From a virus, in the IMG/VR virus record IMGVR_UViG_3300028883_000121, positions 1-26,935 of that record: 26,935 nt of DNA; one strand, 5' to 3'. Below the pieces are notes generated by a model. It saw nothing but the letters and a program-made list of their open reading frames with translations, did no database searches and was not told the DNA's origin. Made by a program: the position numbers and the translations under genes. Shown here piece after piece: positions 1 to 6,997 of the stretch (the first letter of the stretch is position 1; each line of letters begins with the position of its first letter).

Positions 1-891
1 GCAAGGAAAGCAAAAGAAGCTGCAGACAAAAAAGCCGAAGAAGATAAAAAGGAAAAAGAAGCGAAAGAAAAGCAAAAGGAAAAAGATAGACTAGCAAGAG
101 AAAAAGAAAGAAAGCAAAGAGAACTAGAGCAACAGCAAGCATTTGAGAATGAACTAGAACAACTAGATGAAGAGAGGTATCAAAAAAGTCTTAGTAATGA
201 AGAAAGGGAAATAACACAGGTACAAGATAAGTATTTTAGGTTAATAGAAATTGCTAAACAATACGGGTTAGATACTGCGGAACTTGAGAAAGCTCAGAAA
301 GAAGAACTAGCAGCAATAAACAAAAAGTACAGAGATGAAGAGGAGGCAGCAAACACAGATCAGAAGTTAAAAGAGATACAGTTAGAGAAAGACACTAGAG
401 ATGCTAAGCTAAGTGTAGCAGAAAGCACAGTAGCAGGTTTAGCTAGTTTAACTAAAATAGCAATAAGGGATAGTCAAAAAGCTGAAAAGATACAGAAAGC
501 ATTTGCATTAGCACAGATAGCAATAGACACAGCAAAAGCAATTAGTGCATTAGTAGCGGCTTCAAATTCAAATCCATTGAACGCTGTTACAGTAGGTGGT
601 GCAGGTGCAGCGCAGTTTGCAAGCGGTATAGCGACTATACTAGCAAACATGGCACAAGCAGCAGCACTATTAAAAAGGCCAAGCCCTAACGTATCTAACT
701 TATCATCGTCTGCTGGTGGAGGTGTAGCAGGTGCAGGAGTACCAATTAACGCAGTACAGAATGGTAGTACACTAATAGGCAACGGACAACCAGACAGAGA
801 GGTTAATAAAGTGGTAGTAGTAGAAAGCGATATAACAAGTACCCAAAACAGCATTAGCCAAATACAGTCACAAGCAACAGTAGTAGAGTAG
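1..891 (+). CDS. Tail tape measure protein, C-terminal part (5'-truncated by window)
   Basis: Frame 1 is open from the first base to a TAG at 889-891, giving the last 296 residues of a longer protein. The first ~145 residues are almost pure charged helix (Lys/Glu/Gln/Arg), predicting a long coiled coil. Residues ~145-235 are Ala/Ile-rich and hydrophobic (IDTAKAISALVAAS, then a Gly/Ala stretch with FASGIATILANMAQAAAL). The tail is Ser/Gly-rich and ends in a Val-rich VVVVESDITSTQNSI segment. Coiled coil, then hydrophobic segment, then this short VVVVESDI-type end is how many Bacteroidota phage tape measure proteins finish. That family sets tail length and sits inside the tail tube. The 5' end is missing, so full length is unknown. 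It lies just upstream of the head genes, which is unusual. Confidence 0.8.
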   Translation, partial: ARKAKEAADKKAEEDKKEKEAKEKQKEKDRLAREKERKQRELEQQQAFENELEQLDEERYQKSLSNEEREITQVQDKYFRLIEIAKQYGLDTAELEKAQKEELAAINKKYRDEEEAANTDQKLKEIQLEKDTRDAKLSVAESTVAGLASLTKIAIRDSQKAEKIQKAFALAQIAIDTAKAISALVAASNSNPLNAVTVGGAGAAQFASGIATILANMAQAAALLKRPSPNVSNLSSSAGGGVAGAGVPINAVQNGSTLIGNGQPDREVNKVVVVESDITSTQNSISQIQSQATVVE

Positions 892-917
892 TTACAATAA
901 CAGAATATTATATTTAT
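891..917 (+). promoter_or_regulatory. Putative late promoter, copy 1 (GTTACAA-N11-TATATTTAT)
   Basis: GTTACAA at 891-897 and TATATTTAT at 909-917 are separated by exactly 11 bases. The same pair with the same spacing recurs at 1620-1646 and 3881-3907. Here it starts on the last base of the tape measure stop codon. TATATTTAT resembles the Bacteroidota -7 box TAnnTTTG. The ATG of the next gene starts 13 bases after the first T of this box, so a transcript would be leaderless or nearly so. Promoter function is inferred from conservation and position. Confidence 0.6.
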
Positions 918-921
918 AAAT

Positions 922-1521
922 ATGGAAAAAGTAGAAGTATATGAGATAGTAATTAACGACCATGACGAAAGTGGTGTAGATTACATAGCATTAGTTGACA
1001 CACCTGCAATTATGAAAAACTTTATGGCGTTCAATGAAGATAAACCTAAGATGGTATTCAAGACAGCGGATAAAGACCGCAGATTAGTTATGGGGGCTTT
1101 AATGATTCCAGACTTAAAGATATACAGATACTCAGAGGAGCGTGGTGACTTCTACGTATATTTCTCTAAAGACACTATTAGACAAATCAACTATAAGTAT
1201 CATAGGTCGGGCTTTGAAAGGAACGTGAACTTAATGCACGATCCTGAGATGAAGATGTCAGACGTTTACTTAGTGAGTGATTTTATAACAGATTCACAGA
1301 TGGGTATAACGGACCCTAAAGGATTTGACAACCCAGAGGGTACATGGTATGGTGTAATGAAAATAGACAACGATAGACTTTGGAATGAATACGTTAAGAC
1401 AGGTGAGTTAAAAGGATTCAGTGTAGAGGGCTTATTCGACCAAGTCTTAGTAGAAGAGACTAAAGAAGATAAGATACTAAAGGAAATTAAAAGTATCATT
1501 AAGTCAGAGTTTAAGGCATAA
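922..1521 (+). CDS. Prohead protease, XkdF-like
   Basis: 199 aa. The N-terminus (VYEIVINDHDESGVDYIALVDTPAI) and the C-terminal block around residues 140-175 (GTWYGVMKIDNDRLW, then GELKGFSVEG) match the XkdF-like putative phage serine protease family. That family cleaves scaffold and capsid proteins during prohead maturation. The FSVEG ending is the conserved block I rely on most. I cannot assign the catalytic triad with certainty; the His in the NLMHDPEMK segment (about residue 105) is a candidate. Position agrees: next come a coiled-coil scaffold candidate and the major capsid gene. ATG 922 is preferred because the family consensus begins a few residues after it. The gene has its own candidate promoter immediately upstream. 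Confidence 0.8.
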   Translation: MEKVEVYEIVINDHDESGVDYIALVDTPAIMKNFMAFNEDKPKMVFKTADKDRRLVMGALMIPDLKIYRYSEERGDFYVYFSKDTIRQINYKYHRSGFERNVNLMHDPEMKMSDVYLVSDFITDSQMGITDPKGFDNPEGTWYGVMKIDNDRLWNEYVKTGELKGFSVEGLFDQVLVEETKEDKILKEIKSIIKSEFKA

Positions 1522-1528
1522 AAAAAAA

Positions 1529-1561
1529 ACGGGGTAGGTTACTATACTTCGCCATCCCCGT
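1529..1561. terminator. GC hairpin flanked by an A9 run
   Basis: ACGGGG at 1529-1534 pairs with CCCCGT at 1556-1561. The stem extends by GG/CC across a small internal loop. The run of A before it reads as T on the minus strand, so this looks like an intrinsic terminator for minus-strand transcription. On the plus strand no T run follows, only a weaker CCGTAATGC. It separates the protease gene from the next promoter copy, so a role in ending or processing protease mRNA is possible. Confidence 0.4.
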
Positions 1562-1619
1562 CCGTAATGCATCATTAAAGGTTTTGTCACTTCCCTTAAC
1601 ACTTCAAATATACAAAATT

Positions 1620-1646
1620 GTTACAACATAACAAACTTATATTTAT
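1620..1646 (+). promoter_or_regulatory. Putative late promoter, copy 2
   Basis: GTTACAA at 1620-1626, 11 bases, then TATATTTAT at 1638-1646, identical in both boxes and spacing to copies 1 and 3. The scaffold start codon is at 1671, so this copy would give a short leader of about 20 bases, unlike the other two. It lies in the only sizeable gap between the protease and scaffold genes (1522-1670), after the 1529-1561 hairpin. Confidence 0.6.
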
Positions 1647-1670
1647 TAGTAAATCAATTTTATTAATAAT

Positions 1671-2336
1671 ATGAGTTTTAAAGAGAGACTAAAGAAAGCC
1701 TTTTTAGACGTTCCAGCAGATAAGCGTGGAGAGTTCAAAGAAGCATTTAATTCTGCTATGTCTGATGTTGAAACTCCAACCACAGAGGAAACTACTAGCA
1801 AATTCATTGACGCTACTCTTTCAGATGGTACACCTATCATGATAGAGCCAGCAGTTGAAGTAGGGGCAGCCGTAACAGTAGCAGCAGATGGCGAGATAGT
1901 ACCCGTAGAAGATGCAAGTCACGAACTAGCAGACGGTACAGTTATCGTAACCGTAGGCGGGTTAATTACGGAGGTTATCATGCCAGAGGGTGAAGTAGTG
2001 ACAGAAGAGGTTATGGAGACTGAAACGCCAACACCAGCAGCAGTACCATCTCCTAAAACTGTAATAGAGCGCACAGAAGTAGAGCGCAAATTTGCAGAAG
2101 CAAAGGAAGAGTACGAAAGTAAGATTAAAGAATTAACAGAAGCAAACGAAAAGTTAGCATCTGAGTTCAATGCTTACAAAAACGAAAACAAAGAATTTAA
2201 TAACAACGTGCTAGAAGCTATCGAGGTGCTTATGGATTTTAGCGCAGACAAACCAACACAAGCACCAAAAACTAGCGTAGGCAAAGTTGCCACTTTGAAC
2301 GGAATCAAAGCAGCATTTAGAAAATACAAAAAATAA
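1671..2336 (+). CDS. Probable head scaffolding protein
   Basis: 221 aa, acidic in the first two thirds. Residues ~55-125 are rich in Val, Thr, Glu and Pro. A predicted coiled coil follows at about residues 130-175 (Glu/Lys-rich, KIKELTEANEKLASEF), and the C-terminal end is basic (GIKAAFRKYKK). An acidic, helical protein with a basic C-terminal capsid-binding tail, placed between prohead protease and major capsid gene, is what phage scaffolding proteins look like. I recognise no specific sequence family, so the call rests on composition and position. The stop codon overlaps the next ATG (TAATG at 2334-2338), indicating translational coupling to the capsid gene. Confidence 0.6.
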   Translation: MSFKERLKKAFLDVPADKRGEFKEAFNSAMSDVETPTTEETTSKFIDATLSDGTPIMIEPAVEVGAAVTVAADGEIVPVEDASHELADGTVIVTVGGLITEVIMPEGEVVTEEVMETETPTPAAVPSPKTVIERTEVERKFAEAKEEYESKIKELTEANEKLASEFNAYKNENKEFNNNVLEAIEVLMDFSADKPTQAPKTSVGKVATLNGIKAAFRKYKK

Positions 2337-3253
2337 TGAAAAAGTTAGATTTTAATTTTGACGTTTCCGCTTTAGGCAACTATACAGAAGAGCCAGCGGA
2401 ATTAATCGCAAAGGCGGTAGCAGGTGCGAGAACAATGGAGTATGTTACTATCCAAACTGGTATCAAATCAGCAGAGACTATTAACTTAGTAGACAGCACA
2501 GTTACTTTCCAAGCGGGCGGATCTTGTGGTTTTAACGCAGCAGGTGATGATACTATCACACAACGTACTATCTCAGTATGTAAAATCAAAGTAAACAAGA
2601 ACTACTGTATGAAGTCTTTGGAGGCTAAATTCACTCAGAAGTTATTGACTCCTGGTTCTACATATGATGAAACAGACTTACCACAGATTTTCCTAGACGA
2701 CTTAATGGCTAACATGGCCTTTGAGGTTGAGAAGCTAATCTGGCAAGGAAATACTAGCACAGGGTTAGGTAACTTAGCTTTATGTGATGGGTTTAACAAG
2801 TTGATTGACGACACATCTACTACTGTACGTTCATCTAGTGGTACTGCATTTACAGGTAACGAGATTACTGTACTTTATCAATTAGCTAAAGACGTACCAG
2901 TAGCAATCAGAGAGAGAAACGATTTAGTATGTTTCATGGGTAGAGATTGGTTTGACCAATACCAAAAAGAAGTATTCGACCTTAACAACAGATGGGTAGA
3001 GCCTAAAGATGGTATTGACGGTATGATTCTTTACACTAACATTCCTATCGTAGTTGTAAACGGTTTGAACGGTCAGAACAGAATCGTTATCTCTTACAGA
3101 GAGAATATGTACGTAGGTCAAGATTTAGAGAACGAGGAAGAATCATTTAAACTATGGTTCTCTGAGGATGACGACATCCATAAGCTTAAAATTGAGTTTA
3201 AGATAGGTGTTCAATTTGCGTTCCCAGAGCACGTAGTATACTACGCACAGTAA
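2336..3253 (+). CDS. Major capsid protein
   Basis: 305 aa, of a length fitting an HK97-fold capsid protein. Features seen: a mixed alpha/beta composition, a central stretch with TSTGLGNLALCDGFNKLID, a segment with AKDVPVAIRERNDLVCFMGRDWFDQYQKE typical of the spine/A-domain region of Bacteroidota phage capsid proteins, and the ending GVQFAFPEHVVYYAQ. It is translationally coupled to the scaffold-like gene and sits near the protease and portal genes. It is well expressed in appearance, with fewer rare-looking codons and more C-ending codons than neighbours. A hairpin follows the stop codon. The alternative, another abundant structural protein, is less likely because no other gene in the window has this size and context. 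Confidence 0.75.
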   Translation: MKKLDFNFDVSALGNYTEEPAELIAKAVAGARTMEYVTIQTGIKSAETINLVDSTVTFQAGGSCGFNAAGDDTITQRTISVCKIKVNKNYCMKSLEAKFTQKLLTPGSTYDETDLPQIFLDDLMANMAFEVEKLIWQGNTSTGLGNLALCDGFNKLIDDTSTTVRSSSGTAFTGNEITVLYQLAKDVPVAIRERNDLVCFMGRDWFDQYQKEVFDLNNRWVEPKDGIDGMILYTNIPIVVVNGLNGQNRIVISYRENMYVGQDLENEEESFKLWFSEDDDIHKLKIEFKIGVQFAFPEHVVYYAQ

Positions 3254-3266
3254 GATAAAAAGTAAT

Positions 3267-3290
3267 AGCAGGGGGTTAGTTCCCTCTGCT
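3267..3290 (+). terminator. Hairpin after the capsid gene, weak terminator
   Basis: AGCAGGGGG at 3267-3275 pairs with CCCTCTGCT at 3282-3290 (nine pairs, one G-T). Only a short mixed TTATTT follows, so termination would be partial. It could also protect the 3' end of the capsid mRNA. Confidence 0.5.
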
Positions 3291-3307
3291 TATTTAAAAT
3301 AATTAAT

Positions 3308-3823
3308 ATGAGTTGTGTAACCTTAAACGGATATAGTATAGATTGTAATAAATCTAGCGGTGGTGTAAAGACTGTTTACTTGGTAGAGTTTGACGATGTT
3401 TCTGCATATGCTAAAAATGCTGCTGGATTAGTAACGTCTATTACCTTAGCTAGTTCGGTTGTATTCAAGCAGTACGAAGTACAGCATCAAGATAGTGACT
3501 GGGGTGAGACTTTCGTAGGGTCTACTGAGAACCGTACTATCGCTTTTGAGCAGTTGTTAAGATTAAAGATGCATAAGCGAACTACTACTGAGATAGCAGA
3601 GGTTTTAGCACTAGCGAAATTAACAGGTATTGCAATAGTTCAAAACTTTGCTGGCGAGTACTATATGCTAGGTGCAGACGGTGGACTTCAAATGACAGGT
3701 ACTACTGCATATCAGTCTGGAATAATGGTAGAAGACATGAACGGGTTTACTATTGAGATGGGAGGTAAAGAGAAACTACCAGCCCCACAAGTAGACAGTA
3801 CTATTATTAGCGGACTTCTATAA
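3308..3823 (+). CDS. Virion structural protein, function unknown (tail-tube-like?)
   Basis: 171 aa. It begins with a Cys-containing N-terminus (MSCVTLNGYSIDC) and is otherwise beta-rich. Blocks such as VKTVYLVEFDDV, then FAGEYYMLGADGGLQMTG, and the end FTIEMGGKEKLPAP followed by DSTIISGLL are what I would expect of a small beta-barrel virion protein. The pattern resembles proteins encoded next to the capsid gene in other Bacteroidota phages, and a tail tube or head decoration role fits the fold. No catalytic motif is seen. It lies between two hairpins, so it may be expressed by read-through from the capsid gene. Assignment to structural protein is moderately sure; tail tube is only a guess. 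Confidence 0.5.
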   Translation: MSCVTLNGYSIDCNKSSGGVKTVYLVEFDDVSAYAKNAAGLVTSITLASSVVFKQYEVQHQDSDWGETFVGSTENRTIAFEQLLRLKMHKRTTTEIAEVLALAKLTGIAIVQNFAGEYYMLGADGGLQMTGTTAYQSGIMVEDMNGFTIEMGGKEKLPAPQVDSTIISGLL

Positions 3824-3842
3824 TATATCTTTTAGTTAGTTT

Positions 3843-3869
3843 AAAGGGGGCTTAATAGCCCCTTTTTTT
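3843..3869 (+). terminator. Strong intrinsic terminator
   Basis: AAAGGGG at 3843-3849 pairs with CCCCTTT at 3859-3865 (loop GCTTAATAG), followed by a T run to 3869. This is the clearest Rho-independent terminator of the late region and ends the scaffold-capsid unit. The third late promoter copy starts 12 bases later. Confidence 0.85.
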
Positions 3870-3880
3870 ATGTTCAATAT

Positions 3881-3907
3881 GTTACAAAAACAAGTATTTA
3901 TATTTAT
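3881..3907 (+). promoter_or_regulatory. Putative late promoter, copy 3
   Basis: GTTACAA at 3881-3887, 11 bases, TATATTTAT at 3899-3907. The downstream ATG (3912) lies 13 bases from the first T of the box, the same distance as at copy 1. It follows the strong terminator directly, as expected for the start of a new transcription unit running into the portal, connector and lysis genes. Confidence 0.6.
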
Positions 3908-3911
3908 TAAT

Positions 3912-4166
3912 ATGATAGATAAAAAGTGGATAGGGGCGACTATTACTATTCGTAAAAAGGGAATTACACAGACTGTTACGATAGAAGATAAGCCCGAAAT
4001 GTACGCAGCTTATCGAGCGTATGGCTTAGACCATATATTTAAGTCAGAGCCTAAAAAAATGACATTCCCTAAAACAAAAAGACGTAAAAAAAAGAGTGAT
4101 ACTAATTTACCAGACACAGAGCAACAAGGTAGCGTTGACACTAACGGAGAAGACAACAATAAGTAA
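3912..4166 (+). CDS. Small basic protein of unknown function
   Basis: 84 aa from ATG 3912. The frame is open back to an ATG at 3870, but that start would lie upstream of the promoter-like boxes and within the T run of the terminator, so 3912 is preferred. The N-terminal half (WIGATITIRKKGITQTVTI) could be a small beta unit. The C-terminal half is strongly basic (KTKRRKKKSD) and then Asn/Asp/Gln-rich. It contains an A8 run at 4086-4093 just before the overlap with the next gene. It may be a head or connector accessory protein given its neighbours, but I recognise no family. Confidence 0.55.
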   Translation: MIDKKWIGATITIRKKGITQTVTIEDKPEMYAAYRAYGLDHIFKSEPKKMTFPKTKRRKKKSDTNLPDTEQQGSVDTNGEDNNK

Positions 4167-4479
4167 CCCTTATTACTTGTTCTCTTTTAAGAACGTGCAG
4201 ACTAATCTAGTTAAGAACTTCTTATCTACTGACACCTCATGCGCTACTAGTAGATACAATCTTTTTACAATAGTCGAGGGTACAGATGTAGAGTTAAACG
4301 ATGCGGGACAATGGACATATATCATATATGCACAAACAAGTGCAGTTAACACAGACCCAAGCCTTGCAGATGAAATAGTAGAAACTGGTAGAGTTTTAGT
4401 TGTAGATCCAACTGCATCAAGTGATGTAGATTATACAGCCTTAGAGAATAATATAGATATTCAATATACACCTGAATAA
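4096..4479 (+). CDS. Small beta-rich phage protein, start codon uncertain
   Basis: The frame is open from 4063 to TAA 4477-4479 and has no ATG at its beginning. Possible starts are GTG 4096 and TTG 4135. I favour 4135, because the sequence that follows (LTLTEKTTISNPYYLFSFKN) looks like the true N-terminus of a family I associate with Bacteroidota phage structural regions: NPYYLF, then a RYNLFTI motif, then QWTYIIYAQTS. The domain looks like a small beta sandwich, and the C-terminus is acidic. It overlaps the previous gene in a +1 frame, so translational coupling or, less likely, frameshifting at the A8 run could produce it. Its stop TAA overlaps the portal ATG (4479). Function unknown; a virion role is likely from context. 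Confidence 0.6.
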   Translation: MILIYQTQSNKVALTLTEKTTISNPYYLFSFKNVQTNLVKNFLSTDTSCATSRYNLFTIVEGTDVELNDAGQWTYIIYAQTSAVNTDPSLADEIVETGRVLVVDPTASSDVDYTALENNIDIQYTPE

Positions 4480-6362
4480 TGAGTGAAGAAAATCAAAATA
4501 AGCCGATATTCATACAGCTAAAAGCTTGTGATATTCCAGATTTCAAGGAATTAAAGAACAGCGACTGGGTTCAGTTTGGACATGACAATATGTATCCGCA
4601 GCGTTTAATTGAGCTATATGACCGTTCAGCTACTCACAACAGTATAATTACTGGTAAGGTTCATTATATCGCAGGAGAGGGGCTAAGAGTAGATGACGCT
4701 AAAGTAAAGAATGTCCAAGCCGTAGCCGAAATACAAGGCATGATAAAAAAGGCTAATCCAGATGAGGGCTTAGAAAGTATCATGTTGAAAGCAGCGTTAG
4801 ACTTTGAGTTATTTAATATCATAGCGTTAGAGGTTATATGGAAGCCTAACGGCAAGTTTGATTTATACCATGTAGATGCTAGTAAGATTAGAGTATCTAA
4901 AGACGGTGAGGAGTTTGCTTATTCACCTGACTGGACAAAGCACTACAAAGGCACAGACAAGGATATAGAAGCAGGGTTTAAAACATTCGCTAAGTATAAT
5001 CCTGAAACTAAAAAAGGTAGTCAATTATACTATCATGTTCAGCACAGAGCAGGTAAAGAACACTACACATTACCAGAGTACGTGGGTGCAGTTCCTTATA
5101 TTGAGATAGATTATAGAATTGCAGACTACCACTTAAACAACTTGCACAACGGATTTCAAGCTGGCAATATGATTATCTTTAGCGGTCAATATCCAGGTGA
5201 CGCAACAGCTAAAAAAATAGAGAAAGACTTTGCTAAGAAGTTTCAAGGTACAGACGCTAAACAAGGCGGTGGAGTTATATTGCAATGGCAACAAGAGGGA
5301 GAAGGTGAGACAAGGGTAGAATCTTTAATGCCTAACAACTTTGATAAACAGTTCATGCAACTTCTAGACCAGACTAGAAACATGATATTTACAGGTCATC
5401 GTGTGGTATCGCCAAATCTTTTTGGAGTTGAGACAGACCAACCATTCGGGAATAGAACGGAGATAGTAGAGAAGATGGAAGTATTCCAAAGTACTTACGT
5501 TTCTTCACGTCAAAGAATCTTAAACGGTGTTATATCAGACCTATATAATACAGATGCGGTTTACTTAGATAGAGTTGATCCGATTACAGAGCAATTTAGT
5601 GAAACGGCTGTTATTCAAATTGCAACAGCACTAGGTTCTGATTATTTAAGTCAACTAGCAGAAAAGGCAGGACTTGAGGTTAAAAGTGAAACCGTAACAC
5701 AAACGGTTACCCAAATGTCTAAAGATGACAAGGAAGAAGAACTACTATTTAGTTTACTAGAGAAAATGGGTAGACCTGCTAAAGGGATTAAGTGTAAATA
5801 CTCAAAAGAGTTAGAGTTTAGTGGTGATGAAGTTAACATAGATGAAGAGTCATTTAGAATGAACTTTGAGGTTACTGATTTTGATAAGCAAGTATTAGGC
5901 GTTTTAAAGAACAATCCTACAATTACAGCAGATAGTATAGCAGAGGCTTTAAATACGGACTTAAAAACAGTAGCAGAAAGCTTAAATAGACTAGCAAACG
6001 AGGGATTAATAGACGTAAAGGAGATAGATATACCTGATGAAATACCAAGCGACACAGAAGAACCATCTAGAGAATTAACAGAAGAGGGTGAAAAGCAAGC
6101 AGCGACAGTAGACTTTGAAATAGTTTATAGATATGTAAAGAGGGCAAGTGCAAGTGGTGGAGATATTATACCAGGAAGTAGAGATTTTTGCAGACGCTTA
6201 ATATCTTTAGGTAGGGTATATTCAAAAGAAGATATAGACCAAATGAGCGCAATAGTAGGGCATAACGTATGGTTAAGACGTGGTGGCTTCTGGAATAGAG
6301 ACGGTGTAATATCACCAAGTTGCAGACACGTCTGGAGGCAAGAACTAATAGAGAAACAATAA
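4479..6362 (+). CDS. Portal protein with C-terminal winged-helix and MuF-like segments
   Basis: 627 aa. Residues ~1-400 are portal-like: ATHNSIITGKVHYIAGEGL, a FELFNIIALEVIW segment, then MIFTGHRVVSPNLFGVET and a long helix around residues 320-350. This is the pattern of Bacteroidota phage portal proteins, which form the dodecameric DNA gate at the capsid vertex. Residues ~466-517 (DKQVLGVLKNNPTITADSIA, then TVAESLNRLANEGLI) look like a winged-helix unit. Residues ~560-627 contain SRDFCRRLISLGRVYSKEDI, GHNVWLRRGGFW and a final SCRHVW, which resembles the C-terminal part of Mu gpF / SPP1 gp7-like minor head proteins. The protein may therefore be a portal carrying pieces of other proteins. The start is fixed by the TAATG overlap. 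Confidence 0.75.
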   Translation: MSEENQNKPIFIQLKACDIPDFKELKNSDWVQFGHDNMYPQRLIELYDRSATHNSIITGKVHYIAGEGLRVDDAKVKNVQAVAEIQGMIKKANPDEGLESIMLKAALDFELFNIIALEVIWKPNGKFDLYHVDASKIRVSKDGEEFAYSPDWTKHYKGTDKDIEAGFKTFAKYNPETKKGSQLYYHVQHRAGKEHYTLPEYVGAVPYIEIDYRIADYHLNNLHNGFQAGNMIIFSGQYPGDATAKKIEKDFAKKFQGTDAKQGGGVILQWQQEGEGETRVESLMPNNFDKQFMQLLDQTRNMIFTGHRVVSPNLFGVETDQPFGNRTEIVEKMEVFQSTYVSSRQRILNGVISDLYNTDAVYLDRVDPITEQFSETAVIQIATALGSDYLSQLAEKAGLEVKSETVTQTVTQMSKDDKEEELLFSLLEKMGRPAKGIKCKYSKELEFSGDEVNIDEESFRMNFEVTDFDKQVLGVLKNNPTITADSIAEALNTDLKTVAESLNRLANEGLIDVKEIDIPDEIPSDTEEPSRELTEEGEKQAATVDFEIVYRYVKRASASGGDIIPGSRDFCRRLISLGRVYSKEDIDQMSAIVGHNVWLRRGGFWNRDGVISPSCRHVWRQELIEKQ

Positions 6363-6365
6363 GAC

Positions 6366-6887
6366 ATGGCATTTACTTATTTAATATCAGAGAATTTTGT
6401 AAAGGAACGCACAGCCTTAGATGGTAATGTAGATGAGTCTATTATTAGACCTTTGATAAGGGATGCACAAGAGTTATACATAGTTCCAATTTTGGGAACT
6501 GATTTATACAATAAACTGATAAGCGACGTAGATGCGTATGTTAGTTCTAGCACACCTATTCCAGAGCCGTATAAGACGCTTTTAAATAGTTATGTAGTGA
6601 ATGTATTACTGTTTAGGGTAATGATTGATGTAGCAGACTTTATAACGCTTAAAATGCGTAACAACGGTGTTATCAAACAGGGCAATGAAGGAGGCCAGAC
6701 AGTAAGTTTACAAGAGATACAAAGACTAAGCGATAAGTACGAAGCAAAGGCAACAGCATGGGAGTATAGATTAAACTATTATCTAAGTCAAAAGTGTGAT
6801 GACTTTCCAGAGTATACAGAGAATGATGATGATGGAGATATTCACCCAGATAAAACGCATCATGTAAACGGTATCTATTTAGGATGA
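6366..6887 (+). CDS. Head-tail connector, DUF6712-like
   Basis: 173 aa, mostly helical. It starts with FTYLISENFVKERTALDGNVDESIIRP-type sequence, followed by a segment RDAQELYIVPILGTDLYNKL and a helix around LLNSYVVNVLLFRVMIDVADF. This matches the DUF6712 type of Bacteroidota phage proteins, helical adaptors comparable to gp6-like connectors that close the portal and receive the tail. The acidic, Asp-rich end (ENDDDGDIHPD) is typical of flexible tails. It follows the portal gene by three bases, as connector genes usually do. Start ATG 6366 is the first ATG after the portal stop. Confidence 0.7.
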   Translation: MAFTYLISENFVKERTALDGNVDESIIRPLIRDAQELYIVPILGTDLYNKLISDVDAYVSSSTPIPEPYKTLLNSYVVNVLLFRVMIDVADFITLKMRNNGVIKQGNEGGQTVSLQEIQRLSDKYEAKATAWEYRLNYYLSQKCDDFPEYTENDDDGDIHPDKTHHVNGIYLG

Positions 6888-6997
6888 GCAAAAAGTACAT
6901 AGGTAAAAAAGAGATTAAAGAGAAAGTAGATAAGTACTACAAAGAGAAGTATGGTAAGTCTAAATCAGATAGTAAGCAGAATACAGGCAATAGCTGA
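6884..6997 (+). CDS. Tiny basic protein (37 aa)
   Basis: The ATG overlaps the connector stop in an ATGA arrangement (6884-6887). The frame runs to TGA 6995-6997. The product is Lys-rich (KKEIKEKVDKYYKEKYGKSK) and probably a single helix. It overlaps the next gene by 47 bases. Stop-start overlap and intact frame support it; no family recognised. Confidence 0.45.
   Translation: MSKKYIGKKEIKEKVDKYYKEKYGKSKSDSKQNTGNS

Noticed and set aside
474-854. Minus-strand open frames (for example 474-854, 1919-2170, 5651-6055, 16583-16855)
   Set aside because: They lie opposite well-supported plus-strand genes, have no sensible domain content, and no minus-strand promoter or overlap chain supports them.
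577-891. Separate gene starting at an internal ATG 577
   Set aside because: The frame is open to base 1 and the upstream part is coiled coil of the same tape measure protein.
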